From: a virus
Direction: 5' to 3' (one strand)
Length of the DNA: 37,963 nucleotides
IMG/VR virus record: IMGVR_UViG_3300039049_000065
Span: 1 to 37,963 of that record
Position numbers and translations under genes: made by a program. Positions 1 to 8,210 of this stretch are shown here, piece by piece. Below the pieces are notes generated by a model. The model made no database searches and had not been told where the DNA came from. It worked only from the letters and a program-made list of their open reading frames with translations. Each line of letters opens with the position of its first letter. The first letter of the stretch is position 1.

Positions 1-60
1 GAACTGAAGTCTGAAAAGGAAAAACGGCACATTGAGGAATCAAGGTTCCGCACTCGATAG
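1..60 (+). CDS. 3' end of the frameshifted tail assembly chaperone (partial, duplicate copy)
   Basis: The frame from base 1 to the TAG at 58-60 is the last 19 codons of the gpT-like extension that is complete at 37721-37903. It is partial only because the contig is opened here. The T/C difference at base 47 changes one residue, Phe here and Ser in the right-hand copy. It is not a separate gene. Confidence 0.85.
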   Translation, partial: ELKSEKEKRHIEESRFRTR

Positions 61-120
61 GAAAATTTTGTGGCTATTTCAAATATTGACCTGAGAGTCA
101 ATTCACAACAGGCCGTTCGT
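1..120. repeat. Left copy of 120-bp terminal direct repeat (circle junction)
   Basis: Bases 1-120 are repeated at 37844-37963 with one difference (T at 47, C at 37890). The repeat spans the end of the tail chaperone frameshift frame and the first codons of the tape measure gene. This is what an assembler leaves when a circular or circularly permuted genome is opened inside a gene. A genuine short terminal repeat is less likely, because the junction falls within coding sequence with both genes intact across it. Confidence 0.95.
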
Positions 121-2043
121 GGATTACGTCAGGCTCAGGGAGCATCACAGCAATTAACAAAATCGGTTGGCGGTTTACGTCAGGCGTTTGGATTTTTGAC
201 CGGGGGGTTGTTAATAGCTGGTGGTGTCAGGAATTATTTTAAAGGGTTTAACGAAGCAGAACAGGCAAGAACAGCGGTAAGAACTTTAGGGGTTGATGTT
301 GAAAATTTATCAAACAGACTTTTACTTTTAAGCACAAGTCTTGAGGGCGCATATTCACAGACAGAATTATTAGCCGCTAGTTATGACGTTGCCTCTGCTG
401 GCTTCATTGACGCAGCGGAAGCATCACAAGTGCTTGAGGCTTCAGCCTTGGGTGCTGTTGGTGGTATGTCAGACTTGGGAACGGTATCTGACGCGGTAAC
501 GAGTGTTTTAAATGCCTATGGTTTGGAAGCTGATAAAGCAAACAAGATAGTAGATGGATTTATACAAACACAAAATGACGGTAAAATTATTGTTGACCAA
601 TATGCACGACAGATAGGTAGAATCGCACCTACCGCAAAATCTGCTGGTATAAGTATTGATGAATTAAACGCGGCAATATCAACTGTTACAGCGCAAGGTG
701 TGCCAGTAGAACAAACATTTACAGGATTAAACCAAGCAATCGTATCTATATTAAAACCTACCGGGGAAGCAGAAAAAATAGCTAAAAAATTAGGCATAGA
801 ATTTAATGCAGCGGCGTTACAGGCAAAAGGTTTTGGGGGAATTTTAGAACAGATTGCAGCTAGTGGTGCAACGACAGACCAGTTGGCAAAACTGTTTGGA
901 AGTGTCGAAGCTATGAAGGCTGTATTTCCTTTGATAAATGATGATCTTGTCAAATTTAATCAAAATTTAGAAAATCAGGCAAATTCATCTGGTACTGCAC
1001 TAAAAGCAACAGAGGAGTTTCAAGGTACACTTTCATTCCAGTTCAGCCAAATAGTCAAAAATGTAGGTAATCTTGCAAGAGGTTTGGACGAAGTTTTAGG
1101 GCCAGCATTTAAAGGGATTCTAGGTACGGTTAATGATATTGTTTCTCGAATGAATGAAGCGGTGGCACTTATGCGAGTGTTTCCAGCATATCAAGAATTA
1201 GGAAAAGCAGGGGCAGACATAACTTTTGGTATGGAAAGCAAAGGCATGGAAAGACTTATTGCTGGCGTTGGCATGGCTGAAACTTCTTTGGCTGGTGCTA
1301 CAAATTTAAAAGACCTAGAAGCTGTCTCAACCCTGATTAACAAAATTAGAAATCAAGCAACCCGAGTAAATTCAAAAAGACAGGAAGATAATTTGATAGA
1401 ACTTTTAAACGCAATCGACACAATAAGAGAAAATATAAAACTAAGGGAGCTTGAAATTATAGAGGCACAAACAAAAGAGTCATCTAACAATGATGAAATT
1501 AATGACCAAATAAAAACTAAATCAAGTTTATTAGATGAAATTTTTGCTAAAAATTCTGTTCAATTCGATCAAGTAGCAGCACTAACCAAGTTATATACTG
1601 AAATGTCAATGACAATTCGTAATGGATTGGTTGATGCGATTGAAGGGGCGATCAATGGCACTAGAACGCTTGGAGAGGTCGCTTCAGCGGTCTTTAGCCA
1701 GATTCAGAGGTCTTTAATTACTTATGGTGTTAACGCGTTCCTCGGGAGCTTGGGAGGCGGTCTTGGTAGGTTCTTTGGTTTAAGTGGTGGCCGTTCTCTC
1801 GGTGGTGGTGTTATGAGAGGTTCTAGTTACATGGTAGGAGAAAGAGGGCCAGAGATATTTACACCGTCATCAAGTGGGCGTATTTCCACTGGTGGTGCTA
1901 CAAATGTAGTAGTTAATGTTGATGCCTCGGGTTCAGCCGTTCAAGGCGATGAGGACAGGGGCAAACAATTAGGCCTTGTTTTAAGTGCTGCAATACAAGC
2001 AGAACTTGTTAACCAAAAACGCCCCGGAGGTTTACTTGCATAA
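70..2043 (+). CDS. Tail tape measure protein
   Basis: 657 aa, GTG start with an AGGA-like ribosome site about 7 nt upstream. It sets tail length and is probably ejected with the DNA. Residues about 60-250 look like the TP901-type tape measure domain (repeated Ala/Gly-rich helices, a conserved SAG/GISIDEL stretch). A hydrophobic Gly-rich stretch follows near the C-terminus, then a VGERGPEIF-type motif typical of these proteins. It directly follows the two chaperone frames (37371-37903) and overlaps the next gene by one base, the standard siphovirus order. At about 0.15 nm per residue the length predicts a tail near 100 nm (inference). The first 51 bases are repeated at the right end of the contig. 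Confidence 0.92.
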   Translation: MAISNIDLRVNSQQAVRGLRQAQGASQQLTKSVGGLRQAFGFLTGGLLIAGGVRNYFKGFNEAEQARTAVRTLGVDVENLSNRLLLLSTSLEGAYSQTELLAASYDVASAGFIDAAEASQVLEASALGAVGGMSDLGTVSDAVTSVLNAYGLEADKANKIVDGFIQTQNDGKIIVDQYARQIGRIAPTAKSAGISIDELNAAISTVTAQGVPVEQTFTGLNQAIVSILKPTGEAEKIAKKLGIEFNAAALQAKGFGGILEQIAASGATTDQLAKLFGSVEAMKAVFPLINDDLVKFNQNLENQANSSGTALKATEEFQGTLSFQFSQIVKNVGNLARGLDEVLGPAFKGILGTVNDIVSRMNEAVALMRVFPAYQELGKAGADITFGMESKGMERLIAGVGMAETSLAGATNLKDLEAVSTLINKIRNQATRVNSKRQEDNLIELLNAIDTIRENIKLRELEIIEAQTKESSNNDEINDQIKTKSSLLDEIFAKNSVQFDQVAALTKLYTEMSMTIRNGLVDAIEGAINGTRTLGEVASAVFSQIQRSLITYGVNAFLGSLGGGLGRFFGLSGGRSLGGGVMRGSSYMVGERGPEIFTPSSSGRISTGGATNVVVNVDASGSAVQGDEDRGKQLGLVLSAAIQAELVNQKRPGGLLA

Positions 2044-2609
2044 TGGCTACTTTCCCCTCGATCACACCACAATACGGAATCTCAAAACGAAGCGCCCCGG
2101 CAACACGTACAATACGTTTCGGCGATGGCTACGAACACAGGATATTATTTGGCCTAGCAAGTCATCAAAATCCAAAAATTTATTCATTAAGGTTTGAAGT
2201 TTCTGAAACAGATGCAGACGTAATCGAGGCATTTTTAGATAGTAGGGCAAATGATTCAGCTAGTTTTACATTCACTCCACCGGGGGAAGGTTTTACAAAA
2301 ACAGGCACATACTCACAATCAGGTACAACTGTCACAATAACTATTAACAATCACGGTATTGCAATAGGAAAAGAGGTAACGATTGACTATACAAGTGGGT
2401 CGGCAACTGATGGAACATTTGTTGTTGCAACGGCTGTTAATGCAAATACCTTTACTGTTGTGGCTGCATCTAGCGCTACCAATAGTGGTAACGTATCGGT
2501 AACTGTTTCTGGTGCAGGTCAGTTTGTTTGTGAAAGCTGGACAAAAACAATACCATATTTGAACAGAGCCACAATCAACGCTACTTTTCGGGAGGTGTTT
2601 GAACCGTGA
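2043..2609 (+). CDS. Distal tail / minor tail protein (DUF2460-like) carrying an inserted beta module
   Basis: 188 aa. The start (FPSITPQYG...IRFGDGYEHR) and end (CESWTKTIPYLNRATINATFREVF) resemble minor tail proteins found just after the tape measure, comparable to lambda gpM/DUF2460. Residues about 89-155 form a Thr/Val/Gly-rich module (SQSGTTVTIT...GSATDG...NTFTVV) that interrupts the family's usual domain and recurs in the gpJ-like protein at 7534-7725. It starts on the last base of the tape measure stop codon and overlaps the next gene by 4 bp. Family assignment is from remembered pattern and position. Confidence 0.75.
   Translation: MATFPSITPQYGISKRSAPATRTIRFGDGYEHRILFGLASHQNPKIYSLRFEVSETDADVIEAFLDSRANDSASFTFTPPGEGFTKTGTYSQSGTTVTITINNHGIAIGKEVTIDYTSGSATDGTFVVATAVNANTFTVVAASSATNSGNVSVTVSGAGQFVCESWTKTIPYLNRATINATFREVFEP
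2307..2507 (+). repeat. Tail beta module, copy 1 (coding)
   Basis: This stretch encodes a roughly 65-residue module with the pattern Y-x-QSGTT-[VI]-TIT-...-HG-...-G-x-x-V-x-ID-[YF]-T-x-GSATDG-...-NTFT. The same pattern appears at 7534-7725 in the gpJ-like gene. The copies are clearly related in protein but diverged in DNA, so this is old module sharing and not a recent duplication. Confidence 0.8.
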
Positions 2610-3181
2610 GTACAGCAGCCATCGTTAGCGATCTCCAAAATATTAACCCAAGTTCAATAATCGAACTTTTCACATTAACAACCACAACAGCGCTGCATGG
2701 TTCAGCGTCAACATATCGTTTCCACGCTGGTAGTAGTTTAAATTCAAACGGCGAAATAGTATGGGCCGGTAATACTTATCAAAGATTTCCTGTAGAGGCT
2801 AGTGGTTTCAAATATCAAAAAGGTCAACTACCCCGACCAACTTTAACTGTTAGCAATGCTCTTGGTACTATAACTTCTATTCTTCTAACCGTTAATGCAA
2901 CTACAACTGGTAATGACTTAACCGGGGCAACTGTTACTAGAATCAGGACGCTTGCAAAATTTTTAGACGCTGTTAACTTTGCAGGAAATGTTAATCCATA
3001 CGGTACGCCCGATTCAACAGCAGAGTTCCCCCGAGAAATTTATCTTATTGATAGAAAATCACAAGAAAATAGAGAAATTGTAACTTTTGAATTGGCAACC
3101 CCCTCTGATATGGCGGGGGTTCAAGCGCCGAAACGTCAATGCACTCGTGCCCAATTTCCTAGTATTGGATTAGTAGTTTGA
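2606..3181 (+). CDS. Minor tail protein, gpL-like
   Basis: 191 aa, GTG start inside a GTGA overlap with the previous stop. The pattern (SSIIELFTL, WAGNTYQRFPVEASGF, RPTLTVSN, REIYLIDRKSQENREIVTFEL) fits the lambda gpL family of tail-tip proteins between the distal tail protein and the K/I/J genes. Lambda gpL has a Cys-rich C-terminal part that binds an iron-sulfur cluster. Here only one Cys (KRQCTRAQFP) is present and the protein stops soon after, so this version probably lacks the cluster. Position strongly supports the call. Confidence 0.78.
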   Translation: MSTAAIVSDLQNINPSSIIELFTLTTTTALHGSASTYRFHAGSSLNSNGEIVWAGNTYQRFPVEASGFKYQKGQLPRPTLTVSNALGTITSILLTVNATTTGNDLTGATVTRIRTLAKFLDAVNFAGNVNPYGTPDSTAEFPREIYLIDRKSQENREIVTFELATPSDMAGVQAPKRQCTRAQFPSIGLVV

Positions 3182-3888
3182 TGACTTGGAAATCTGAAGC
3201 ACTACTTCATGCCAAGGAACAAGACCCAAAAGAGTCATGTGGTCTTTTATTAAATATACGCGGAAAAGAAAAATATTTTCCTTGTCAAAATTTATCAATG
3301 ACTTCGCATCAATGTTTCATAATCAACCCCGAGGATTTTGTAATAGGGGATTCTTTGGGAGAAATTATTGGTATTGTTCATTCACACCCCATAACACCAC
3401 CTGTTGCATCAGAAGCCGACAAAATAAGCTGTGAGCAATCAAATCTACCTTGGTATATTGTTAATCCTAAAACAGAAACTTGGGGATTTTACAAGCCTTG
3501 TGGATATAAAGCGCCTTTACTTGGAAGGCCGTGGGTTTGGGGTGTTGCAGATTGTTGGTCGTTGATAGTTGATTGGTATAAAGAAGAAAAAAATATTGAA
3601 TTATTAGATTATGAAAGACCAGTAAGCGTGAAAGAATTTACAGATGATCCAGTGTTTGAAAAATATCTACCGAGTAGGGGTTTTAGATTATTAAAACCAA
3701 ATGAACCATTGAAAAATGGTGATGTTTTGGCAATGAGTATTCTTGGCAAAGGATTAAATCATGTCGGGATTTTTATAGATGGCGATATTTTACATCACTT
3801 AGGGGATAGACTGTCTTGTAGAGAGCCATACAATCCTTGGTTGTTAAAATGTACAGGAGGGCGGTATCGTTATGCTTCGCAAAATTAA
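3181..3888 (+). CDS. Tail assembly protein gpK-like: JAB/MPN protease plus NlpC/P60 domain
   Basis: 235 aa from the ATG at 3181 that overlaps the previous stop (TGATG); a TTG one codon upstream is possible. The N-terminal half is a JAMM metalloprotease fold: Glu in KESCG, then HSHPxxxPxxSxAD. The C-terminal half is NlpC/P60-like: Cys in VADCWSLI, His in LNHVGIFI, then LHHLG. Lambda gpK has the same two domains and works in tail-tip assembly; the NlpC/P60 half may also cleave peptidoglycan during entry. No separate endolysin was recognised in the genome, so this is the only visible candidate for cell-wall cleavage. It overlaps the next gene by 17 bp. Confidence 0.9.
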   Translation: MTWKSEALLHAKEQDPKESCGLLLNIRGKEKYFPCQNLSMTSHQCFIINPEDFVIGDSLGEIIGIVHSHPITPPVASEADKISCEQSNLPWYIVNPKTETWGFYKPCGYKAPLLGRPWVWGVADCWSLIVDWYKEEKNIELLDYERPVSVKEFTDDPVFEKYLPSRGFRLLKPNEPLKNGDVLAMSILGKGLNHVGIFIDGDILHHLGDRLSCREPYNPWLLKCTGGRYRYASQN

Positions 3889-4501
3889 ATTATATGGAGA
3901 ACTGGCAAAAGCAGTCGGCCATAAACAATTTGTAGATATAAATGTCTCAAGTGTCGCCCAAGCTGTAAGTTTTTTAATAAATAATTTTCCGCAGCTGGAA
4001 AGTCATATGGCAAATAGATATTATAAGGTCATCGCAAATGATGAAGAAGTTGGTGCGGACGAGCTTCACAATCCTATTGGTAAATCAGATATTTCTTTTG
4101 TTCCTGTTATTTCAGGTTCGGGGGGTAATTTCGGAAGAGTTTTGTTAGGTGCAGCACTGATAGGTTTTAGTTTAATGATGCCCGGCGGTGGTTTATTTGG
4201 TAATACGGCCTTTGGTGTTTTTGGTGGCCCAATAGCCAACGCTGGTTTATACGCTGGTATAGGTACTGCTGCAAGTGCTATTGGTGCTTCTTTGGTGCTA
4301 GGTGGTGTGAGTGGTATGTTATTCCCTGTACCAAAAATGCCTGAGTTCAGTTCTGAGCAAGACCCACGTTTGTCTTTTAGCTTCTCAGGAACACAACAAA
4401 CCAGCAGAGCCGGGACGCCTGTCCCGATTGTGTATGGAGAAATCTTCACAGGATCAGTTGTAATTTCTGCTGGCATTGATACGGAGCAAGTACAGGCATG
4501 A
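3872..4501 (+). CDS. Tail assembly protein gpI-like (ubiquitin-like fold)
   Basis: 209 aa. The N-terminal about 80 residues (KIKLYGELAKAVG..., YYKVIANDEEV...) look like the beta-grasp domain of lambda gpI. A Gly/Ala-rich, hydrophobic middle section follows, then a C-terminal TPVPIVYGE stretch that typically marks the partner of gpJ. It sits between the gpK-like and gpJ-like genes and overlaps both (17 bp and 4 bp), so the K-I-J order of lambdoid tails is preserved. Confidence 0.88.
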   Translation: MLRKIKLYGELAKAVGHKQFVDINVSSVAQAVSFLINNFPQLESHMANRYYKVIANDEEVGADELHNPIGKSDISFVPVISGSGGNFGRVLLGAALIGFSLMMPGGGLFGNTAFGVFGGPIANAGLYAGIGTAASAIGASLVLGGVSGMLFPVPKMPEFSSEQDPRLSFSFSGTQQTSRAGTPVPIVYGEIFTGSVVISAGIDTEQVQA

Positions 4502-7500
4502 CGGATAAAAACAAAATTATAAGAGGTTCTTTTGGTGGAGGTTCTTCCCCAGCACCCCCAAGACAACCGACAAGAACCCCTGATACGCTTCACAGCAAAC
4601 AATTTGCAACCTTTCTTGACCTTATATCAGAAGGAGAGATTGAGGGTTCTGCAACAGCTTCAAAAGAAGGAATAACAGACCGCACTTCAGCCGCTTATAT
4701 TAATGCTTATTTAAAAGACGTCTTTCTAAACGATACACCTGTTTTACAAGCAACAGCCAGTTCATCAAGTCCAACAGATTCGGATTTTAATTTTCAAAAT
4801 GTGACTTTTACACCGCGTTTTGGAACTGCAAACCAGACAAAAATAAATGGAATCGAGAGTTCTTCTTCAATAACGCCTGTCGGAGTTACACCAACAAATA
4901 GCGATGGAACAGAATCAGGCGCAAATACAGGAGCAGTAACAAGGCAAATAACGAATACAAATGTTGACCGGATAAAAGTTTCAATAACATTTCCACAAAT
5001 ACAACAATCAACGGAAGAAGGCGATTTGCTTGGTTCAAGTGTTGATTTAGCAATAGCTGTTCAATACAATTCGGGAGGATTTACAAATGTTATTACAGAT
5101 ACAATTACAGGTCGAACCGCTGACTCATATCAAAAAGACTATTCAATAACAATTTCAGGTTCTTTTCCTGTTGATATAAGAGTTAAAAGGGTAACAATAG
5201 ATTCACAAACTTCATCTTTAATTGATGCGTTTCAATTCACAAGTTTTGCAGAAATTATTGACGATGCAAGTACATACGCAAACTCTGCATACAACTCTAT
5301 ACGTCTTGATTCACAACAATTCAGTTCAATACCAAGGCGAAAATTCCGCATTAGAGGAATCAAGGTAAGGATTCCGGGTGCTGGTGCTTCTAGTTCTGGT
5401 ACACCAACAGTAGATACGGCTACCGGGAGAATAATTTATCCAGATGGCTATATTTTTAACGGTGTAATGGGTGCTGCTGTTTGGACTTCATGCCCCGCGA
5501 TGGTGTTGCTCGATTTATTAACAGATACACGGTATGGTTTTGGAGATCATGTTTCAGACAGCACTTTAGATTTGTTTTCGTTTGTAACAGCTTCAAAATA
5601 TGCAAATACCCTTGTTGATGATGGTTTTGGGGGACAAGAGGCAAGATTTTCATGCAACGTAAATATTCAAACAGCTAGTGAGGCTTTCGATCTAATAAAT
5701 GAACTTGCCGGTGTTATGCGCTGTATGCCAATCTGGTCGGCAGGTACTATAACGATTACCCAAGATTCTCCCAAAGATGCAAGTTATTTGTTTAATTTAA
5801 GTAATGTAACTGATGATGGTTTTAGTTATTCCGGTAGTAGTTTAAAACAAAGACATAGCGTAGTTTCTGTCTCATATTTCAATATGGACAGCCAAGAGAT
5901 TGATTACGAGGTAGTCGAGGATGCAACAGCTATAACAAAACTCGGTACGATAGTGAAACAGGTAAAGGCTTTTGCTTGTACGTCCAGAGGGCAAGCAGCG
6001 CGTCTTGGAAGAGCAATTCTTTTTGCTGAACAGAATGAAAGTGAAATTGTAAGTTTTTCTACTTCAGTTGATGGGGGTGTGATCGTTCGACCCGGTTCCA
6101 TAATTGAAATTAATGACCCTGTTAGGGCGGGAGTTAGAAGAGGAGGAAGATTAAAAGCTGTGGCATCAACTACAGTTATGACCGTTGATGATGTAAATAA
6201 TACAGATTTACCAACTGATAACAGCCCAACATTTAGTGTAGTTTTACCAAATGGGACAGTTGAAACCAGAAATATTTCCAGTATTTCAGCTGATGGGGTT
6301 GTTACTGTAAGTTCTGCTTTTTCCCAAACCCCGAATGTCAACACAATCTGGGTTATTGCAAATACAACTGTTCAAACACAAAAATTTAGGGTAATAACGA
6401 TTGAAGAGCAAGACGGTATAAACTACACAATAACCGCTTTGTCTTATGTACCCGGTAAATATGATTTTATTGAAGATGGTACGGCTTTACCAGCAAGAAA
6501 TGTTTCTGTATTAAATCAACTCCAACCGCCCCCATCTAACCTTTCAGCGGTAGAAACAATTGTTCCCATTAATAATCAAGCTGTTTCAAAAATATTTATA
6601 AGTTGGCAACCAATAGTTGGTGTAATTGAATATCAAGTAAATTATAGATTTAACAATGGTAATTTTGTATCAGAAAGAGTTTCAAGGCCAGATTTCATAA
6701 TTTTGAATAGTCAGCTTGGAACTTATGAGATACAAGTATTTAGCTACAATATACAAGGACAACTTTCTGCAACATCAAACGATTTAACTTTTATTGCTGT
6801 TGGAAAAACTGCATTGCCACAAGACCCAACTGGTTTAACAATAGAACCTGTTTCAGATCAGTTTGTACGATTACGTTTCACCCCGGCCACAGACATTGAC
6901 GTGACCCACGGAGGTTCTATTTCAGTACGCCATACACCATCTGTTGACCCAGCAGTAGCAACATTTAGTAATTCAACAGAGATAATACCTAAACTTTCTG
7001 GAAATATCAGTGAAACGCTTGTACCCGCTTTGACAGGCACTTACAGTATTAAATTTGTTGATGACGGCGGGCGCAGATCAACTAATGCAGCAAGAATACT
7101 TGTCACACAACCAGACCCACAACCACACCAAGTAATACTTACTGAAAGAGAGGATACAGATTCACCCCCATTCCAAGGAGAAAAAGTAAATACATTTTAT
7201 GACGCAGACTTCGATGGTTTGTTATTAGATGGAACTACATTGTGGGATTCTATTACAGGTAATGTTGATGACTTGGCAAATATTGATTTCGCCGGCCCAA
7301 TCAATTCAAGTGGTTCATATGAATTTACAAATAAAGTTGATCTTGGTGCAGTATTTAATCTCAGTTTAAAAAGAAGATTTGTAACATCTGGTCTTTTACC
7401 AAATGATCTTATTGATTCAAGAACTGCAAACATAGATACATGGACTGAATTTGACGGAACTTTAGCTGAAGATGTCGGTGCTAAATTACTTGTTGCCACA

Positions 7501-8154
7501 ACTCAATTAGACCTTTCAACATCAACGGCTGCAACTTATGGACAAAGCGGGACAACAATAACAATTACAAAAAGTGGCCATGGATATTCAGTTGGTGATC
7601 AAGTTTTAATTGACTTTACCGCTGGAAGTGCGACAGATGGAAATTACGTTATTCAAACAGTTCCTAATACAAACACTTTTACACTAACTGCCAGTGCAAG
7701 TGCAAGTATTTCTGCTGGAACCTCTTGTAATTACGGACCAAATTTCACACAATTTAATACTTTTGCAAACGGTGAATACATTGCAAGAGGTTTTAAATTT
7801 AAAGTAGAACTAACATCAGATGACCCGGCACAAAATATACTTGTTTCTGAACTTGGTTTTGAAGCGAGTGTAAAACGTAGAACAGAAACAGTAAACACAT
7901 CTATAGCGTCAGGGACTTCAGCAAAGACAGTGACATTCACTAATCCATTTTTCACTGGTACTGGTTCTTTAGGTGGTTCAAATGCTTTTTTACCTACGGT
8001 TGGCATAACACTAGAAGGTGCTGTTACTGGCGATTATTTTAAAATTACTTCTATAACAGGAACACAATTTGTTATTGAGGTGAGAGATTCAAGCAATAAT
8101 TTTAAAAATCTTAATTTTAGATATACAGCAATCGGGTTTGGTAAAGGAAGTTAA
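4498..8154 (+). CDS. Tail tip attachment / host specificity protein, gpJ-like
   Basis: 1218 aa; ATG within an ATGA overlap with gpI. This is the central tail-tip protein and probable receptor-binding hub. The N-terminal region (RTPDTLHSKQFATFLDLISEGEIEG) and the stretches VLLDLLTDTRYGFGD, FDLINELAGVMRCMPIW and NYTITALSYVPGKYDFIE are gpJ-family hallmarks. After about residue 680 there are fibronectin-III-like segments, and residues about 1013-1076 are the beta module shared with the gene at 2043-2609. The C-terminus ends in a Thr/Ser-rich beta region likely to be surface exposed. Lambda gpJ is about 1130 aa, so the length is normal. Confidence 0.93.
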   Translation: MTDKNKIIRGSFGGGSSPAPPRQPTRTPDTLHSKQFATFLDLISEGEIEGSATASKEGITDRTSAAYINAYLKDVFLNDTPVLQATASSSSPTDSDFNFQNVTFTPRFGTANQTKINGIESSSSITPVGVTPTNSDGTESGANTGAVTRQITNTNVDRIKVSITFPQIQQSTEEGDLLGSSVDLAIAVQYNSGGFTNVITDTITGRTADSYQKDYSITISGSFPVDIRVKRVTIDSQTSSLIDAFQFTSFAEIIDDASTYANSAYNSIRLDSQQFSSIPRRKFRIRGIKVRIPGAGASSSGTPTVDTATGRIIYPDGYIFNGVMGAAVWTSCPAMVLLDLLTDTRYGFGDHVSDSTLDLFSFVTASKYANTLVDDGFGGQEARFSCNVNIQTASEAFDLINELAGVMRCMPIWSAGTITITQDSPKDASYLFNLSNVTDDGFSYSGSSLKQRHSVVSVSYFNMDSQEIDYEVVEDATAITKLGTIVKQVKAFACTSRGQAARLGRAILFAEQNESEIVSFSTSVDGGVIVRPGSIIEINDPVRAGVRRGGRLKAVASTTVMTVDDVNNTDLPTDNSPTFSVVLPNGTVETRNISSISADGVVTVSSAFSQTPNVNTIWVIANTTVQTQKFRVITIEEQDGINYTITALSYVPGKYDFIEDGTALPARNVSVLNQLQPPPSNLSAVETIVPINNQAVSKIFISWQPIVGVIEYQVNYRFNNGNFVSERVSRPDFIILNSQLGTYEIQVFSYNIQGQLSATSNDLTFIAVGKTALPQDPTGLTIEPVSDQFVRLRFTPATDIDVTHGGSISVRHTPSVDPAVATFSNSTEIIPKLSGNISETLVPALTGTYSIKFVDDGGRRSTNAARILVTQPDPQPHQVILTEREDTDSPPFQGEKVNTFYDADFDGLLLDGTTLWDSITGNVDDLANIDFAGPINSSGSYEFTNKVDLGAVFNLSLKRRFVTSGLLPNDLIDSRTANIDTWTEFDGTLAEDVGAKLLVATTQLDLSTSTAATYGQSGTTITITKSGHGYSVGDQVLIDFTAGSATDGNYVIQTVPNTNTFTLTASASASISAGTSCNYGPNFTQFNTFANGEYIARGFKFKVELTSDDPAQNILVSELGFEASVKRRTETVNTSIASGTSAKTVTFTNPFFTGTGSLGGSNAFLPTVGITLEGAVTGDYFKITSITGTQFVIEVRDSSNNFKNLNFRYTAIGFGKGS
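7534..7725 (+). repeat. Tail beta module, copy 2 (coding)
   Basis: Encodes residues about 1013-1076 of the gpJ-like protein: GQSGTTITIT, then HGYSVG, then IDFTAGSATDG, then NTNTFTL. This matches the module at 2307-2507 in order and spacing of motifs. Its presence in two different tail-tip proteins suggests a mobile adhesion or decoration domain. Confidence 0.8.
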
Positions 8155-8210
8155 ATATGTTTATATTTAAGTTATCAACTATCATATACTTATACAAAAA
8201 GGATTAAGTA

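Noticed and set aside
1-120. Terminal repeat as a genuine short direct terminal repeat of the virion DNA
   Set aside because: It falls inside coding sequence that continues seamlessly when the ends are joined; assembly overlap of a circular or permuted genome is simpler.
516-953. Long open frame on the minus strand inside the tape measure gene (145 codons)
   Set aside because: No ribosome site, no recognisable domain, and it mirrors the codon pattern of the tape measure gene, so it is a shadow frame.
4066-4602. 178-codon minus-strand frame across the gpI/gpJ boundary
   Set aside because: Composition is that of an antisense reading of a Gly/Ala/Thr-rich gene; no motifs and no ribosome site.
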